From assembly GCA_963575745.1 (NCBI GenBank), contig CAUYUJ010015033.1, forward strand, positions 52,501-116,500: DNA of 64,000 nucleotides, read 5' to 3'. The translations under genes and the position numbers were made by a program. Source of the DNA: Prorocentrum cordatum (lineage: Eukaryota > Sar > Dinophyceae > Prorocentrales > Prorocentraceae). The stretch's first letter is position 1, and every line of letters begins with the position of its first letter. The notes beneath the pieces were generated by a model. That model was not told where the DNA came from. It searched no databases and worked only from the letters and a program-made list of their open reading frames with translations. Shown here piece by piece: positions 30,396-42,239 of the stretch.

Positions 30396-30782
30396 TGGGC
30401 GACCTGGACACGTGAAAACACGCGGTCCGCTCAAGACGTTCTCAGCACATCCTCATGCTAGACATCCGCCTGGGCAACCTGGACACGTGCAAACAAGCGT
30501 CTCGATCGAGACTTCCTCGACACATCCTCATGCTAGACATCCGCCTGAGCGACCTGGACACGTGAAAACAAGCCTCTGGTTCGAGACATCCTCAACAAAT
30601 CCTCATGCTAGACATCTGTCTGGGCAACCTGGAGGCGTGAAACCAAGCGTCTCGCTCGAGACATCCTCACGAAAACAAGCATATCACTTGAGAGATCCTC
30701 TGAATTCAGGTCCCCAGGAGAGGACAATATATAACACCAAACAAGCGTTTCGCTCGAGACATCCTCAACAAATTCTGAAAAA
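30396..30782 (+). repeat. ~70-bp tandem repeats with GAGAC core
   Basis: Four to five units containing GCGACCTGGACACGTG, CAAGCGTCTCG and CACATCCTCATGCTAGACATC, followed by core repeats to 30775. Related to the GAGACATCCTC family. Confidence 0.75.
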
Positions 30783-32480
30783 CATGATCGACCCACGAAC
30801 CCGGAAAGGAATATAGAAATGTAAGGCATGGCAACTGTTCAAAGACACTTGATTGGGCGACGGGCAAATGCAATGCAGAATGTATCGATCTTAATGTACT
30901 GTGCCAGGGGCTGTGCTGTGCTGCACCGTGCTGAACTGCGATGTTCCATACCGCGATTGTGATCTACATAGCGTCGTGGATCGAGTCTTCCTTAACATCC
31001 GAGTCCTGACCGAACTGATCTGGATCTTAAGCTCGAGCTGACTGAGCAGATGGTAGCTGCCCCAGAACTAATCGACAGAGGGGACATGCCAGGAGGACGC
31101 GCCGCGGAACGTCCCAAGGGACGCGCCAAGCGACGTGCCAGGGGACGTGCCATGGGCACGCACCGCGTGACGTGCCAAGCGGACGCGCTACGGAACGTGC
31201 CAATGGACGTGCCGCGGGACGTGCCTGGGGGCGCGCCACGCGACGTGCCAGGGGGACTCGCCAAGGGACGCCCCAGGAAACGTGCCAAGTTGCAATGCTG
31301 AGTGTATCGATCTTGATGTACCATGCCGAAATCTGTGCTGTGATGCGCCGTGCTGAACTGCGATGTGCCATGCCGCGATTGTGCTCTAGATAGCATTGTG
31401 GATCGAGTCCTCTTTGCATCCGAGTCCTGACCGAACTGATCTGGATCTTAAGCTCGAGCTGCCTGAGCAGATGGTAGCTGCCCCAGAACTAATCGACAGA
31501 GGGGACATGCCAGGAGGACGCGCCGCGGAACGTCCCAAGGGACGCGCCAAGCGACGTGCCAGGGGACGTGCCATGGGCACGCACCGCGTGACGTGCAAAG
31601 CGGACGCGCTACGGAACGTGCCAATGGACGTGCCGCGGGACGTGCCAGGGGGCGCGCCACGCGACGTGCCAGGGGGACTCGCCAAGGGACGCCCCACGGA
31701 ACGTGCCAAGTTGCAATGCTGAGTGTGTCGATCTTGATGTACCATGCCGAAATCTGTGCTGTGCTGCGCCGTGCTGAACTGCGATGTGCCATGCCGCGAT
31801 TGTGCTCTAGATAGCGTTGTGGATCGAGTCCTCTTTGCATCCGAGTCCTGACCGAACTGATCTGGATCTTAAGCTCGAGCTGCCTGAACACATAGTAGCT
31901 GCCCCAGAGCTAATTGACAGGGGACCATGCCAGGAGGACGCGCCGCGGAACGTCTCAAGGGACGCGCCAAGCGACGTGCCAGGGGACGTGCCATGGGGAC
32001 GCACCGCGGGACGTGCAAGGGGACGCGCTACGGAAGTGCAATGGATGGCCTCGGGATGTGACAGGGACGCGCCCACGCGACCGTGCGGGGGACTCGCCAA
32101 GGGCGCCCCACGGAACGTGCCAAGGAACGTGCCAAGTTGCAATGCTGTGTCTATCGATCTTGATCGTACTGATGCGCATTTCTTCCTTAAGTCTGTGCTG
32201 TGCTGCACCGTGCTGAATTACGATGTGCAATGCCGCGGTTGTGCTCTATAGCGTCGTGGATCGAGTCTGCCTTTGCATCCGAGTCCTGACCGAACTGATC
32301 TGGATCTTAAGCTCGAGCTGCCTGAACACATAGTATCTGCCCCAGAGCTATTTGACAGGGGGACATGCCAGGAGGACGCGACGCGGAACGTCTCAAGGGA
32401 CCCGCCAAGCGACGTGCCAAGGGACGTGCCATGGGGACGCACCGCGGGACGTGCCAAGGGGACGCGCTACGGAACGTGCT
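30783..32480 (+). repeat. ~420-bp composite satellite, block 2
   Basis: About four units: the ATGATCGACCCACGAACCC module at 30784, then GGACATGCCAGGAGGACGC starts near 31083, 31504, 31924 and 32361. Units 31084 and 31505 are nearly identical. Confidence 0.88.
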
Positions 32481-33050
32481 GGGGACAAGCGTTTCGCTCG
32501 AGACATCCTGCCAACATCCTCTGAATTCCTGCGCGCGGGGCGCGGACGCGCGAGACATCCTCGAAATTCTTGCGAGCGGGACGTGTAAACAAGCATTTTG
32601 CCTGAGACATCCTCTGAATTCTGGACCCCCACGAGGCCCCCCACGAGGCCCCCGCTCGAGACATCCCCCAATTTTGCAAAACCAGCGGTTCGCTCGAAAC
32701 GTCTTCAACAAATTATGAAAGACAAGCATTTCGCTCGAGACATCCTGCCAAAATTCTAGGAAATCCTAGCAAAACAAACGAATTAGTCGAGACATCCTCG
32801 AAATTCCTGCGCGCGGGACGCGGCACGCGCGAGACATCATCGGAATTCCTGCGCGCGGGGCGCTTTTCCGTGTCGCGGTCGGCTCTGCAAATCCAGCGTT
32901 TGGCTCGAGACATCCTCAACAAATTCTGAAAACAAGCGTTTCGCTCGAGACATCCCCAACTCTGCAAAACCAGCGTTCCGCTCGAGACATTCCAAAAGAT
33001 TTGAAAACAAGCGTTTCGCTAGCGACATCCTCAAAAATAATTCCGCCGGC
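32481..33050 (+). repeat. GAGACATCCTC-core satellite block 3
   Basis: Begins in mid-unit of the 420-bp satellite at the shared word GTGCTGGGGACAAGCGTTTCG, which also occurs at 7907-7927. Core repeats then continue with the same ordered spacers as at 7.9 and 28.4 kb. Confidence 0.8.
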
Positions 33051-33369
33051 CCCCTTCGACCTCGTTATTTATCGCACAAGAATCCGCCGGCCCCCTTCAA
33101 GTAAAAACCGGGGGGTAAACCTACTAAAAGAGAACCCTGGGCTCATGCCCTCTCCGGGAAAGTAAAAACCGGGGGGGTAAACCTACTAAAAGAGAACCCT
33201 GGGCTCATGCCCTTTCCGGGAAAAAGCGTTTCGCTCGAGACAACCTCAAACTTTAATTTGCCAGCCCTCTTCCCACTCGTTATTTATCGCAAAAGAAATC
33301 CGCCGGCCCTCTTCCCGTCAGATCCGGGGGTAAACAGCTAAAAGAGAACCCTGGGCCTGCGCCCTTTCC
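33051..33369 (+). repeat. CCGGGGGGTAAAC repeats
   Basis: Three diverged units containing AATCCGCCGGCCC, AAAACCGGGGGGTAAAC, AGAGAACCCTGGGC and CCTTTCCGGGAAA; a fragment recurs near 37430-37485. Confidence 0.75.
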
Positions 33370-33866
33370 GGGAAAAACACAACGGAGTTGCCACATTTCT
33401 CAAATTCGATGGCACCCCTCAGGCAGATCGGCGGGATCAGGGTCCAAAAACACACGGGATTTGCCACATTACTGAAATTTGCTGCCACCCCTCACGCAGA
33501 TCGGCGGGGTCAGGGTCCAAAAACACATGGGATTTGCCACATGCCTGACATTCGGTGGCACCTCTCACGCAGATCGACGGGGTCAGGGTGCAAAAACACA
33601 AAGCATTTGCCACATGTCTCAAATTCGACAGCACCCCTCGGTCCAAAAACACAACGGAGTTGCCACATTTCTGAAATTTGGTGGCACCCCTCACGCAGAT
33701 CGGCGGGGTCAGGGTCCAAAAACACAGGGGATTCTCAACATTTCTGAGATTCGGTGGCACCCCTCACGCGGATCGACAGGGTCAGGGTCCAAAAACACAC
33801 GGGATTTGCCACATTTCTGAAATTCGGCGGCACCTCTCACGCAGATCCTTAGGGTCAGGGTCCAAC
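33370..33866 (+). repeat. 73-bp tandem repeat
   Basis: Seven units at 73-bp spacing (CCAAAAACACA at 33444, 33517, 33590, 33643 after a short unit, 33716 and 33789). Unit words are TTTGCCACATTTCTGAAATT and GCACCCCTCACGCAGATCG. No coding signal. Confidence 0.88.
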
Positions 33867-34031
33867 ATGATCGACCCACGAACCCGGAAAGGAATATAGA
33901 AACGTAAAGCATGGCAACGTTTTCAAAGACACCTGATTGGGTGACGGGCAAATGCAATGCTGAGTGTATCGATCTTGATGTACCGTGCCGAGGCCTGTGC
34001 TGTGCTGCACCGTGCTGAATTGCGATGTGCC

Positions 34032-34131
34032 NNNNNNNNNNNNNNNNNNNNNNNNNNNNNNNNNNNNNNNNNNNNNNNNNNNNNNNNNNNNNNNNNNNNN
34101 NNNNNNNNNNNNNNNNNNNNNNNNNNNNNNN
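34032..34131. other. Assembly gap (100 N)
   Basis: Exactly 100 unknown bases, a conventional scaffold-gap length, lying within the 420-bp satellite. True distance and continuity are unknown. Confidence 0.99.
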
Positions 34132-34375
34132 CACTGACGCCCTCTGGCTTCGCCTTTCCCCTCCTCCCATCCCTCACCCTCGACCTCCTCATTGTGTATC
34201 ACCCTCACCCCTGGTCCTCCTCCTCCTCCTCCTCCTGCTGCTGGTGCTGCTCCGTTCGTTCTCCTTATAGATAACTCCTCCCTGTCGCACCCCGAGGCCA
34301 AGTTTAGGGCGGGCTGGGCGTTTCGCCTGAGACTTCCTCACCATTTATGACTCTGAAGCTTAAAAACTGACAACC

Positions 34376-34617
34376 GTTTCACAGATGGAGGGCGGACGGT
34401 TTTCAAAATGTGGCTCTCGCCTTAGCGCCGCGCACATTCGTTCTAAAGAATTGCACGAGCTTCACGGATTGAGGGCGGGTGGTTTTCAAAATGTGGCTCT
34501 CGCCTTAGCGACGCGCACAGTCGTTTTAAAATGTTGCAAGGAGTTTCACGGTTTGAAGGCGGGTGGTTTTCAAAATGTGGCTCTCGCCTTGGCGCCGCGC
34601 ACATTCGCTTCGTTTTA
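34376..34617 (+). repeat. ~77-bp TTTCAAAATGTGGCTCTCGCC repeat, three units
   Basis: Three units at 76-88 bp spacing, each with GGGCGG, TTTTCAAAATGTGGCTCTCG, CTTAGCG and CGCGCACATTCG. The family recurs at 37490-37585 in the same orientation and inverted at 39130-39905, 40083-40130 and 49340-49620. Distinct from the 77-bp satellite at 8.3 and 27.5 kb. Confidence 0.85.
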
Positions 34618-36290
34618 AACATGATCGACCCACGAACCCGGAAAGGAATATAGAAATGTAACGCATGGCAACGTTTTCAAAGACACCTGATTGGGTGGCG
34701 GGCAAGTGCAATGCTGATTATATCGATCTTGATGTACCGTGCCGAGGGCTGTGCTGTGCTGCGCCGTGCTGAATTGCGATGTGCCATGGCGCGATTGTGC
34801 TAGCCTCGTGGATCGAGTCCTCCTTTGCATCCGAGTCCTGACCGAACTGATCTGGATCTGAAGCTCGAGCTGCCTGAACACATAGTCACATAGAAGCTGC
34901 CCCAGAGCTAATGGACAGGGGGACATGCCAGAGCGAGGATCGCGCCGCGAATACGTCCCAAGGGATACCCTGGGTACTGCGCCCAGGCGACGTGCCAGGA
35001 GGGGGGGGACATGCCACTGGGGGTTCGCAACCGCGGGGATCGTTGCCCAAGGGGACGCGCTACGGAAGGCCAATGGACTTGTGCCACGGGATTGTGCCAC
35101 GGGACGCGCCACGCGACGTGCCAGGGGACTCGCCAAGGGAAACCCCACACGGAACGTGCCAAGGAAAAAACGTGCAAATTGCAATGCTGATTGTATCGAT
35201 CTTGATGTACCGTGCCGAGAGCTGTGCTGTGCTGCACCGTGCTGAATTGCGATGTGCCATGCCGCGGTTGTGCTCTATAGCGTCGTGGATCGAGTCTTCC
35301 TTTGCATCCGAGTCCTGACCGAAATGATCTGGATCTGAAGCTCGAGCTGCCTGAACACATAGTAGCTGCCCTAGAGCTAATGGACAGGGGGACATGCCAG
35401 GAGGACGCGTCGCGAAACGTCCCAAGGGACGCGCCAGGCGACGTGCCAGGGGACGTGCCATGGGGACGTGCCATGGGGTCGCACCGTAGGACGTGCCAAG
35501 GGGACGCGCTACGGAACGTGCCAATGGATGTGCCACGGAATGTGCCAGGGGACGCGCCACGCGACGTGCCAGGGGGACTCGCCAAGGGACGCCCCACGGA
35601 AAACGTTGCCAGCAAGAAAACGTGCCAAATTGCAATGCTGAGTGTATCGATCTTGATGTACCGTGCCGAGGGCTGTGCTGTGCTGCGCCGTGCTGAATTG
35701 CGATGTGCCATGGCGCGATTGTGCGCTATAGCCTCGTGGATCGAGTCCTCCTTTGCATCCGAGTCCTGACCGAACTGATCTGGATCTTAAGCTCGAGCTG
35801 CCTGAACACATAGTATCTGCCCCAGAGCTAATGGACTGGGGGACATGCCAGGAGGACCCAACGGCGCCCAAGCGAAACGTCCCAAGGGCATGCGCCAGGC
35901 GACGTGCCAGGGGACGTGCATGGGCGGTTGAACGCGGGACCAAGTGCCAACGGGGACGCGCCTACGGAACGTGCACATGGATTGTGCCACGGGATGTGCC
36001 AGGGGAACCGCACCACCACAATCACTGCGACGACCGTCGCGACGGCCCCAGAGCTAATGGACAGGGGACCATGCCAGGAGGACGCGCCGCGAAACGTCCC
36101 AAGGGATGCGCCAGGCGACGTGCCAGGGGACGCGCCATGGGGTCGCACCGTAGGACGTGCCAAAGGGACGCGCTACGGAACGTGCCAATGGAGGTGCCAC
36201 GGAATGTGCCAGGGGACGCGCCACGCGACGTGCCAGGGGGACTCGCCAAGGGACGCCCCACGGAACGTGCCAAGCGAGCGTGACGTGAAT

Positions 36291-37200
36291 CCTCTGAATT
36301 CCTGCGAGCGGGACGTGAAAACAAGCATTTCGCCTGAGACATCCTCTGAATTCTGGCCCCCCACGAGGCCCCCGCTCGAGACATCCCCCAATTTTGCAAA
36401 ACCAGCGTTTCGCTCGAGACATCCTCAACAAATTATGAAAAACAAGCGTTTCGCTCGAGAAATCCTCTCAAAATCACAAGAAATCCTCGCCAAACAAACC
36501 AATTTGTCGAGACATCCTCAACATTCCTGCGCGCGGGACGCGGCACGCGCGAGACATCCTCTGAATTCCTGCGAGCGGGACGTGAAAACAAGCATTTCGC
36601 CTGAGACATCCTCTGAATTCTGGCACCCCACGAAACCCCCGCTCGAGACATTTTGCAAAACCAGCGTTTCGCTCGAGACATCCTCGACAAATTCTGAAAA
36701 CAGCCAGAATCCAAAGAATTCCTGGCAAATCAAGCGAATTAGTCGAGGAACATCCTCAACAAATTATGAAAAACAAGCGTTTCGACTCGGAGAATTTACC
36801 GCCCGTGAAAAATCCAAAAGAATTTCGCCTAAACAAAAACGAATTAATTAAGCCCGAGACCATCCTTCAAAATTCCGCGCGCGGGGCGCGGGCACGCCCG
36901 CGCATGACGACAGCGGGAAATTCCTGAGCGCGATGATGTGGAAAACAAGCATTTCGCTTGAGACATCCTCTCAATTCTGGCCACCCACGAGGCTCCCGCT
37001 CGAGACATCCCCCAAATTTTGCAAAACCAGCGTTTCGCTCGAGACATCCTCAACAAATTCTGGAAAACAAGCGTTTCGCTCGAGATATCCTGCCAAAATC
37101 CAAAGAAATCCTGGCAAAACAAGCGAATTAGTCGAGACATCCTCGAAATTCCTGCGCGCGGGGCGCGGCACGCGCGATACATCCTCGGAATTCCTGCGCG
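36291..37200 (+). repeat. GAGACATCCTC-core satellite block 4
   Basis: Three copies of the ~300-bp higher-order unit (36291-36510, 36515-36775 and 36940-37200), the middle ones more diverged. The ordered spacers CTCTGAATTCTGGC and TTTTGCAAAACCAGCG are as in blocks 1-3. Confidence 0.8.
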
Positions 37201-37914
37201 CGGAGCGCTTTTCTGCGTCGCGGTCGGGGCTCCAGACCCCGTTATTTGTCGAGGATTCTGCGAAAAACGCTCCGCACCCTCTTTTTTACAAAGGAAAACG
37301 GGGGTCTGCGGACCCCGTTTTTTATCGAGGATCCGAGATGGGGGGCGCACTTTCCTCGAGCGGGCACGCACGAAACGCACTTTTTCAAAAAAAACAGCAC
37401 TTTACCTCGTTATTTATCGCACAAAAATTCGCCGGCAAAAACCGGGGGGGTTCTTTAAACCTACTAAAAGCCCTTTCCGGGAAAAATTCAAGGGTTTCAC
37501 GGATTGAGGGCGGTTCCTTTTCAAAATGCGGCTATCGCTTAGCGCCGCGCACATTCATTCGTTTTACAAAATTTCAAGAGTTTCACGGATTCCCATGATC
37601 AACGTACCAGCAATTGTGTTTTGGAAAGATTTAGGATTATGCGGGCGCAACAGTTATGTAGATTCGCTGTGTTGAAGTCCAAACAATTGCGTTCTGGCAC
37701 GATTCTGGATCGTCAAGACGCAGCAGTCAGGTTGATACGTGGCGTTGAGATCCCGAGAACAATGTTTTGGCACGATTCAGGATCTTCAAACTGTTGTCTT
37801 CAAACCAGGCAGTTCCCTCAATGGAAATGAACCGTTATAAGGGCCTATGGAGAGGAAGCTTGGAGGAAGGGTTAATTCCAACATCGTTGATGACTCTTGG
37901 GTTTCCACTTAGCA
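37201..37914. repeat. Mixed short repeats, no gene
   Basis: Contains two diverged units with CCCCGTT-TTTATCGAGGAT near 37238 and 37312, a CCGGGGGG fragment near 37440, about 1.3 units of the TTTCAAAATG-GGCT repeat at 37490-37585, and weak repeats with GGCACGATTC-GGATC at 37690-37800. No credible frame. Confidence 0.55.
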
Positions 37915-38000
37915 TCCTCCTCCTCCTCCTCCTCCTCCTCCTCCTCCTCCTCCTCCTCCTGGTCCTCCTGTTCCTCCTCCCCTTCCTCCTCTTACCCCTT
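37915..38000. repeat. (TCC)n tract
   Basis: Pyrimidine-rich TCC microsatellite, complementary in type to the GGA tracts. Confidence 0.9.
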
Positions 38001-38574
38001 CCCCCTTCTTGAGGAAATCAAGCGGTACCGATACCGCTACTCCCCCGACCTCTCCCGGGGTGCGTTCCGACCAGAATCTCGAGACGAATCCAGCAATGGT
38101 GACGAGGGCCACCCAGGAGGCCCAAAAGTTCGAAGACGAGGCATGGGCAGCGTATCGGTACCTCTTCCTCCTTCCCCCTTCATCCCCTTCCTTCCTCCGC
38201 CCTCCTCCCCACCCGCCCTCGCCGCCCAGGCGCGGTGCCGGGCAGTCGGCCACTCGCAAGTGATCCTGGGTAAGAGTGACCGTTGGTGCGCGGCTTTTTG
38301 GGGGCCGCGGGGGGACCAAACATAAGTGCGCAAGACGCTACCATCGCACCGCGCTCGACGGTCGGGGGGGGCCCGATGAGCCCGCACTGAAGGTCACTCC
38401 GGCGAAGGGTCACTCTTGCGTGCAGCCGAGGCAGGGCCCCCGTTTGCGGGCGCCCCGGGCGCGCCATTTGTGCCTCTCGTTCAGCGCCATGGCTGTCCCC
38501 ACGAACGGCGGGGCGGCCGGGCCCCGGCTCCGTGGTCGCTCGGCCGCCGCCGAGAGCCAGGGCGTCCAGGAGCC
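38001..38574. other. Unique GC-rich stretch, no supported gene
   Basis: A plus frame from the ATG near 38489 (MAVPTNGGAAGPRLRGRS) runs into the GGA tract and could be a broken exon, but nothing else supports a gene. Confidence 0.35.
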
Positions 38575-39065
38575 ACTTGAGGAGGAGGAGAGGAGGAGGA
38601 GGAGGAGGAGGAGGAGGAAGGAGGAGGAGGAGGAGGGAGGAGGAAGAGGAGATAGAGGAGGAGCAGGACAAGGAGGAGATAAGGAAGGAGGAGGAGGAGG
38701 AGGAGGAGGAGAAGGAGGGAGGAGGAGGAGGCGGATGACGTGAAGGAGGAGGAGGAGGAGGAGGAGGAGTGAGGAGGAGAGAGGAGAGAGGAGAGAGGGG
38801 GGGAGAGGGGAGAGGAGGAGGAGGAGGAGGAGGAAAAGGAGGATGAAGAAGTGTAGGCAGGAGGAGGAGGAGGAGGAGGAGGAGGAGGAGGAGGAGGGAG
38901 AAGGAGGAGGAGCTAGAGGAGGAGCAGGACGAGGAGGAGGTAAGGGAGGAGGAGGAGGAGGAGGAGGGAGGAGAAGGAGGCGGATGACGTGAAGGAGGAG
39001 GAGGAAAGAGGAGAGAGGGAGAGAGGAGGGAGAGGGGAGAGGGGAGGAGGAGGAGGAGGAGGACC
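38575..39065. repeat. (GGA)n-rich tract with internal duplication
   Basis: Purine tract. The segment GCGGATGACGTGAAGGAGGAGG occurs at about 38730 and 38980 with similar surroundings, so part of the tract is a ~250-bp tandem duplication. Confidence 0.88.
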
Positions 39066-39129
39066 GAAGTACATCGAAGATGCATAAGCAACGCTGCAGT
39101 GCACCGTCCAGTCCCAAGTCGGTTCCCCA

Positions 39130-39905
39130 CGCATCCCTATGAACTTTCCTCTTGCTATAAGAAGATCCCCCTGAAACAAAAACAGCACCGCGCAAACCTG
39201 CCGTTGTTGTGAGGGCCCCATTTTGAAAAGGAAATGCCCTGCATCCTGCTGGATTATTATGAGGAGTGCCAAAAATATCACCATACAGCCTAAGGAAGTG
39301 TCCAGCGAGATCCCCTTCTCCGAAGAGGGCCGCCCCACCCCCACCTGTGCAACTGCTGCAGAAGTTCACATGGATTATCATGAAGTTGGGAAAGTCGCAG
39401 GCAGGAGCTTCACTTTGGAAACGAGCCGCCCAAGATCCATGAAGTGCTACACGTGCAGAAGCGAAGGGTCCCTGCATATAGCCTTCAAGCGATAACACAT
39501 CTCTTATAAACAAAAAACGGCCATCCATCCTTCTCACAATTGCATCCGTCTGCAGCGAATGTTTGCGGTGCTGGAGCTAAAGCCCCATTTTGAGAACGGC
39601 AGTGTTCCCTCTTGCTGGTAGTGCTGCAAAATTGTGAAAGAATGTGCTTGGAACAAGGCGCAAGCCCTGCATCCGCGTAACGGCCACCGAATTCAAAACG
39701 AATGCGAGCGGTGCCTGGGGGACAGACCCATATACAGACGACTCCCCTCCATCCCTGAAGCTGCTGCAAACTTGCGAAAACGAATTTGCGCAGCGCTTGG
39801 GCCAAGACCCCTTTCTGAGAACGGTTTCCCCTTCATCCTTGAAACGGATGCACACTTGTTAACAAAAAAAGCGCGCACGGCGCTAAGGCGAAAGCCACAC
39901 TTCTA
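39130..39905 (-). repeat. Degenerate ~77-bp repeats, inverted copies
   Basis: Inverted, diverged members of the family at 34376-34617, recognised by AAACGAATGCGCG-like, GCGCTAAGGCGAAAGCC and CATCC-TGAAAC-GCTGC phrases, most clearly at 39540-39905. A TA run lies at 39904-39927. Confidence 0.6.
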
Positions 39906-39936
39906 TATCTATATATATATATATATAAGGGGGAAA

Positions 39937-40083
<147 letters not shown>

Positions 40084-40132
40084 GAATGTGCGAGGCTCTA
40101 AGGCGAGAAAACCATTTCGAAAACGATCCCAC

Positions 40133-40152
40133 CACGCACACACACACACACT

Positions 40153-40190
<38 letters not shown>

Positions 40191-40256
40191 CACACACACA
40201 CACACACGCACACACGCACACACGCACACACGCACACACGCATACACACACACACA

Positions 40257-40289
<33 letters not shown>

Positions 40290-40320
40290 GCACACACGCG
40301 CACACACACACACTTTTCAG
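40133..40320. repeat. (CA)n microsatellite with CG interruptions
   Basis: About 190 bp of CA repeats with periodic CG interruptions. Smaller CA tracts follow at 40370-40383, 40692-40714, 40833-40887 and 41226-41262. Confidence 0.95.
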
Positions 40321-40854
40321 CCGCAGCGCAGCAGAGGCAATGCGCACGCGCGTCTGTGCGAGACTGGGGCACACACACACACTTTTCCGGTCGTCCGCAG
40401 GCCGGCGCAACGCCACGCCGTCCAAAGAAGTCGCCGGCGCGCACGCGCCGGAAGACAAAGCAAGGAAGGAGCACGCCGGGCCCGCGGAGCGCCGAGGCGG
40501 CGGGTACAGAACTCACGCGATGCAAGGCCAGAGCCGGCCAAGGGAAAGAACGACCAGGGGACAGCGAGGCAAGGGAAAGGAGGACCAAGCAAAGAGAGGG
40601 AAAAGCGAGGAGCGAGGAGCGACAGCGGACAGCCGAGCGGGGAGACGGACGGGCACGAAAGACACGGGCCAACCAGTAGGGGAGGGGAAGCCCACACACA
40701 CACACACACACACACGGGAAAGGCAAGGCCCTGAAAGAAGGAGCCAGCCGCGGAGGGGGGCGAGAGGGAAGAAGGAGACACACCACAAAGGCGGGAGGGG
40801 AGAATGAACGGGCCATTGGGCGGCCGAACCTCTACACACACACGCACACACAAG

Positions 40855-40889
<35 letters not shown>

Positions 40890-41224
40890 TTTTGGCGCCG
40901 CAGCCCCACGCGCAGCGACGGGCGTCCAAAGGTCGGAAAACAGGGCGTGCGCGCGCGTCTGAATAGCCAGCCGTAAATCATCACTGCATGGATCAGCGGG
41001 GGGTCAGAAGAGGTAAGCCGGTAACCGACCGGCATGGAAAGGACACACTGGGAGGGCAAAAGAGGGGGGAACACTGGAGACTACAGTGATACCATAGCCT
41101 GGCGACTGGCAGAAAGGCAGGACATGGCACAAGGAAGCCCAGGGACAGCAGTGGCGGCGTGGGCACCAAAAAGGCTGCCCCGAGGAGGTAGCAGCGCCAG
41201 CAATCCCGTACGTCGGCTGTGAAC

Positions 41225-41265
<41 letters not shown>

Positions 41266-42239
41266 CCTTGAAACCGCTGCGGCATGCAAACATCAGGGTC
41301 GTTGTTGTGGGAACTCTTCGGCGAAACGTCCAGCCCGCCCTACAGATACGTCTGGGGGCGCGACAGGGAGGACATATTCATAAGGACACTGATGGGGGAG
41401 GAAGAGGAGGAGAAGGAAGAGGAGGAGGAGGAGGAGGAGCAGGAGGAGGGGCAGGGGACGGAGGAGGGAGGAGGGAGAAAGAGGTAGGAGGAGGGAGGGA
41501 AGGGGGCAGGTGGAGAATACATGGGGATGAAGAGGTGGGATGAGGAGAAGAACTCGGTGAGAGATGAAAGGGCCCGAATGGAAGGCAACGTTGACGGGCC
41601 AGTGCTGCCGCAGGGAGGTTTCGGGCCCCCCCGTGATGTTTCGTGTGGTACCAGCCCCCCAAGGATACCGGGCTCCTGTACTAAGATGTGCCACGTGCTA
41701 TATCTTTCCCCGCCTCTTTTGCCGTGCTGTTGCCTCTGATGAATGTGGAATATGCGTAGCCCCAACTCGTAATGAAAGCAAGAAGAAAGGAAGGAAACAA
41801 GGGGGAGAAGCAGGGCGGAGGGCGGAGGAAAGAAGATGGCGGATTGGCATGCCCGCGAAGAGGCAGGGTCCGGGAAGAAGGAGCGCCTGTCAGGGAGGAC
41901 GGGCGGGTGAGAGATAGCATGTGGGTTTCCCCACTCTCCACTCTGGTGTTTTTGTTGGTTCCTGTGTGTCCCCTTTTTTTCCCATATCATTGGCAATATG
42001 GCTGGGACACATCTGCCCCGATGTGGTTGACGCTGCTGCTGCGCGGTTGTGTGATGCATCAGTTTGTGATGCATCAGTTTGTGCTGTGTTGCCGTGTCTG
42101 TTACAAGAAATAATAAATTGCAGAAGCGTGCGAAATTGCGAGCCCACATGCCCAATACAGTGGTTGTGTAAGGTGCCTTTGGCACAAACTATGATGTTTC
42201 CCTGCGGACGCGTGACACGCTGACGCCCGCCCCAGATGG
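40321..42239. other. Spacer with CA and GGA tracts, no gene supported
   Basis: Unique sequence between the CA tracts listed with the (CA)n entry, and a GGA/GAA-rich tract at 41396-41510. No frame with a recognisable motif. Confidence 0.45.

Larger units (their letters stand above)
33867..36290 (+). repeat. ~420-bp composite satellite, block 3 (interrupted)
   Basis: The ATGATCGACCCACGAACCC module recurs at 33868 and 34620. Satellite units run to the gap at 34032 and then from 34620 to 36290, starting near 34918, 35392, 35840 and 36060. Units at 34930-35160 and 35840-36030 are much more diverged than the rest. Confidence 0.85.

Noticed and set aside
7910-37200. CRISPR-like pattern of a ~16-bp repeat with 30-50 bp spacers
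   Set aside because: Spacers are themselves repeated in the same order in each block, repeat copies vary, there are no cas genes, and the context is eukaryotic; it is a higher-order satellite.
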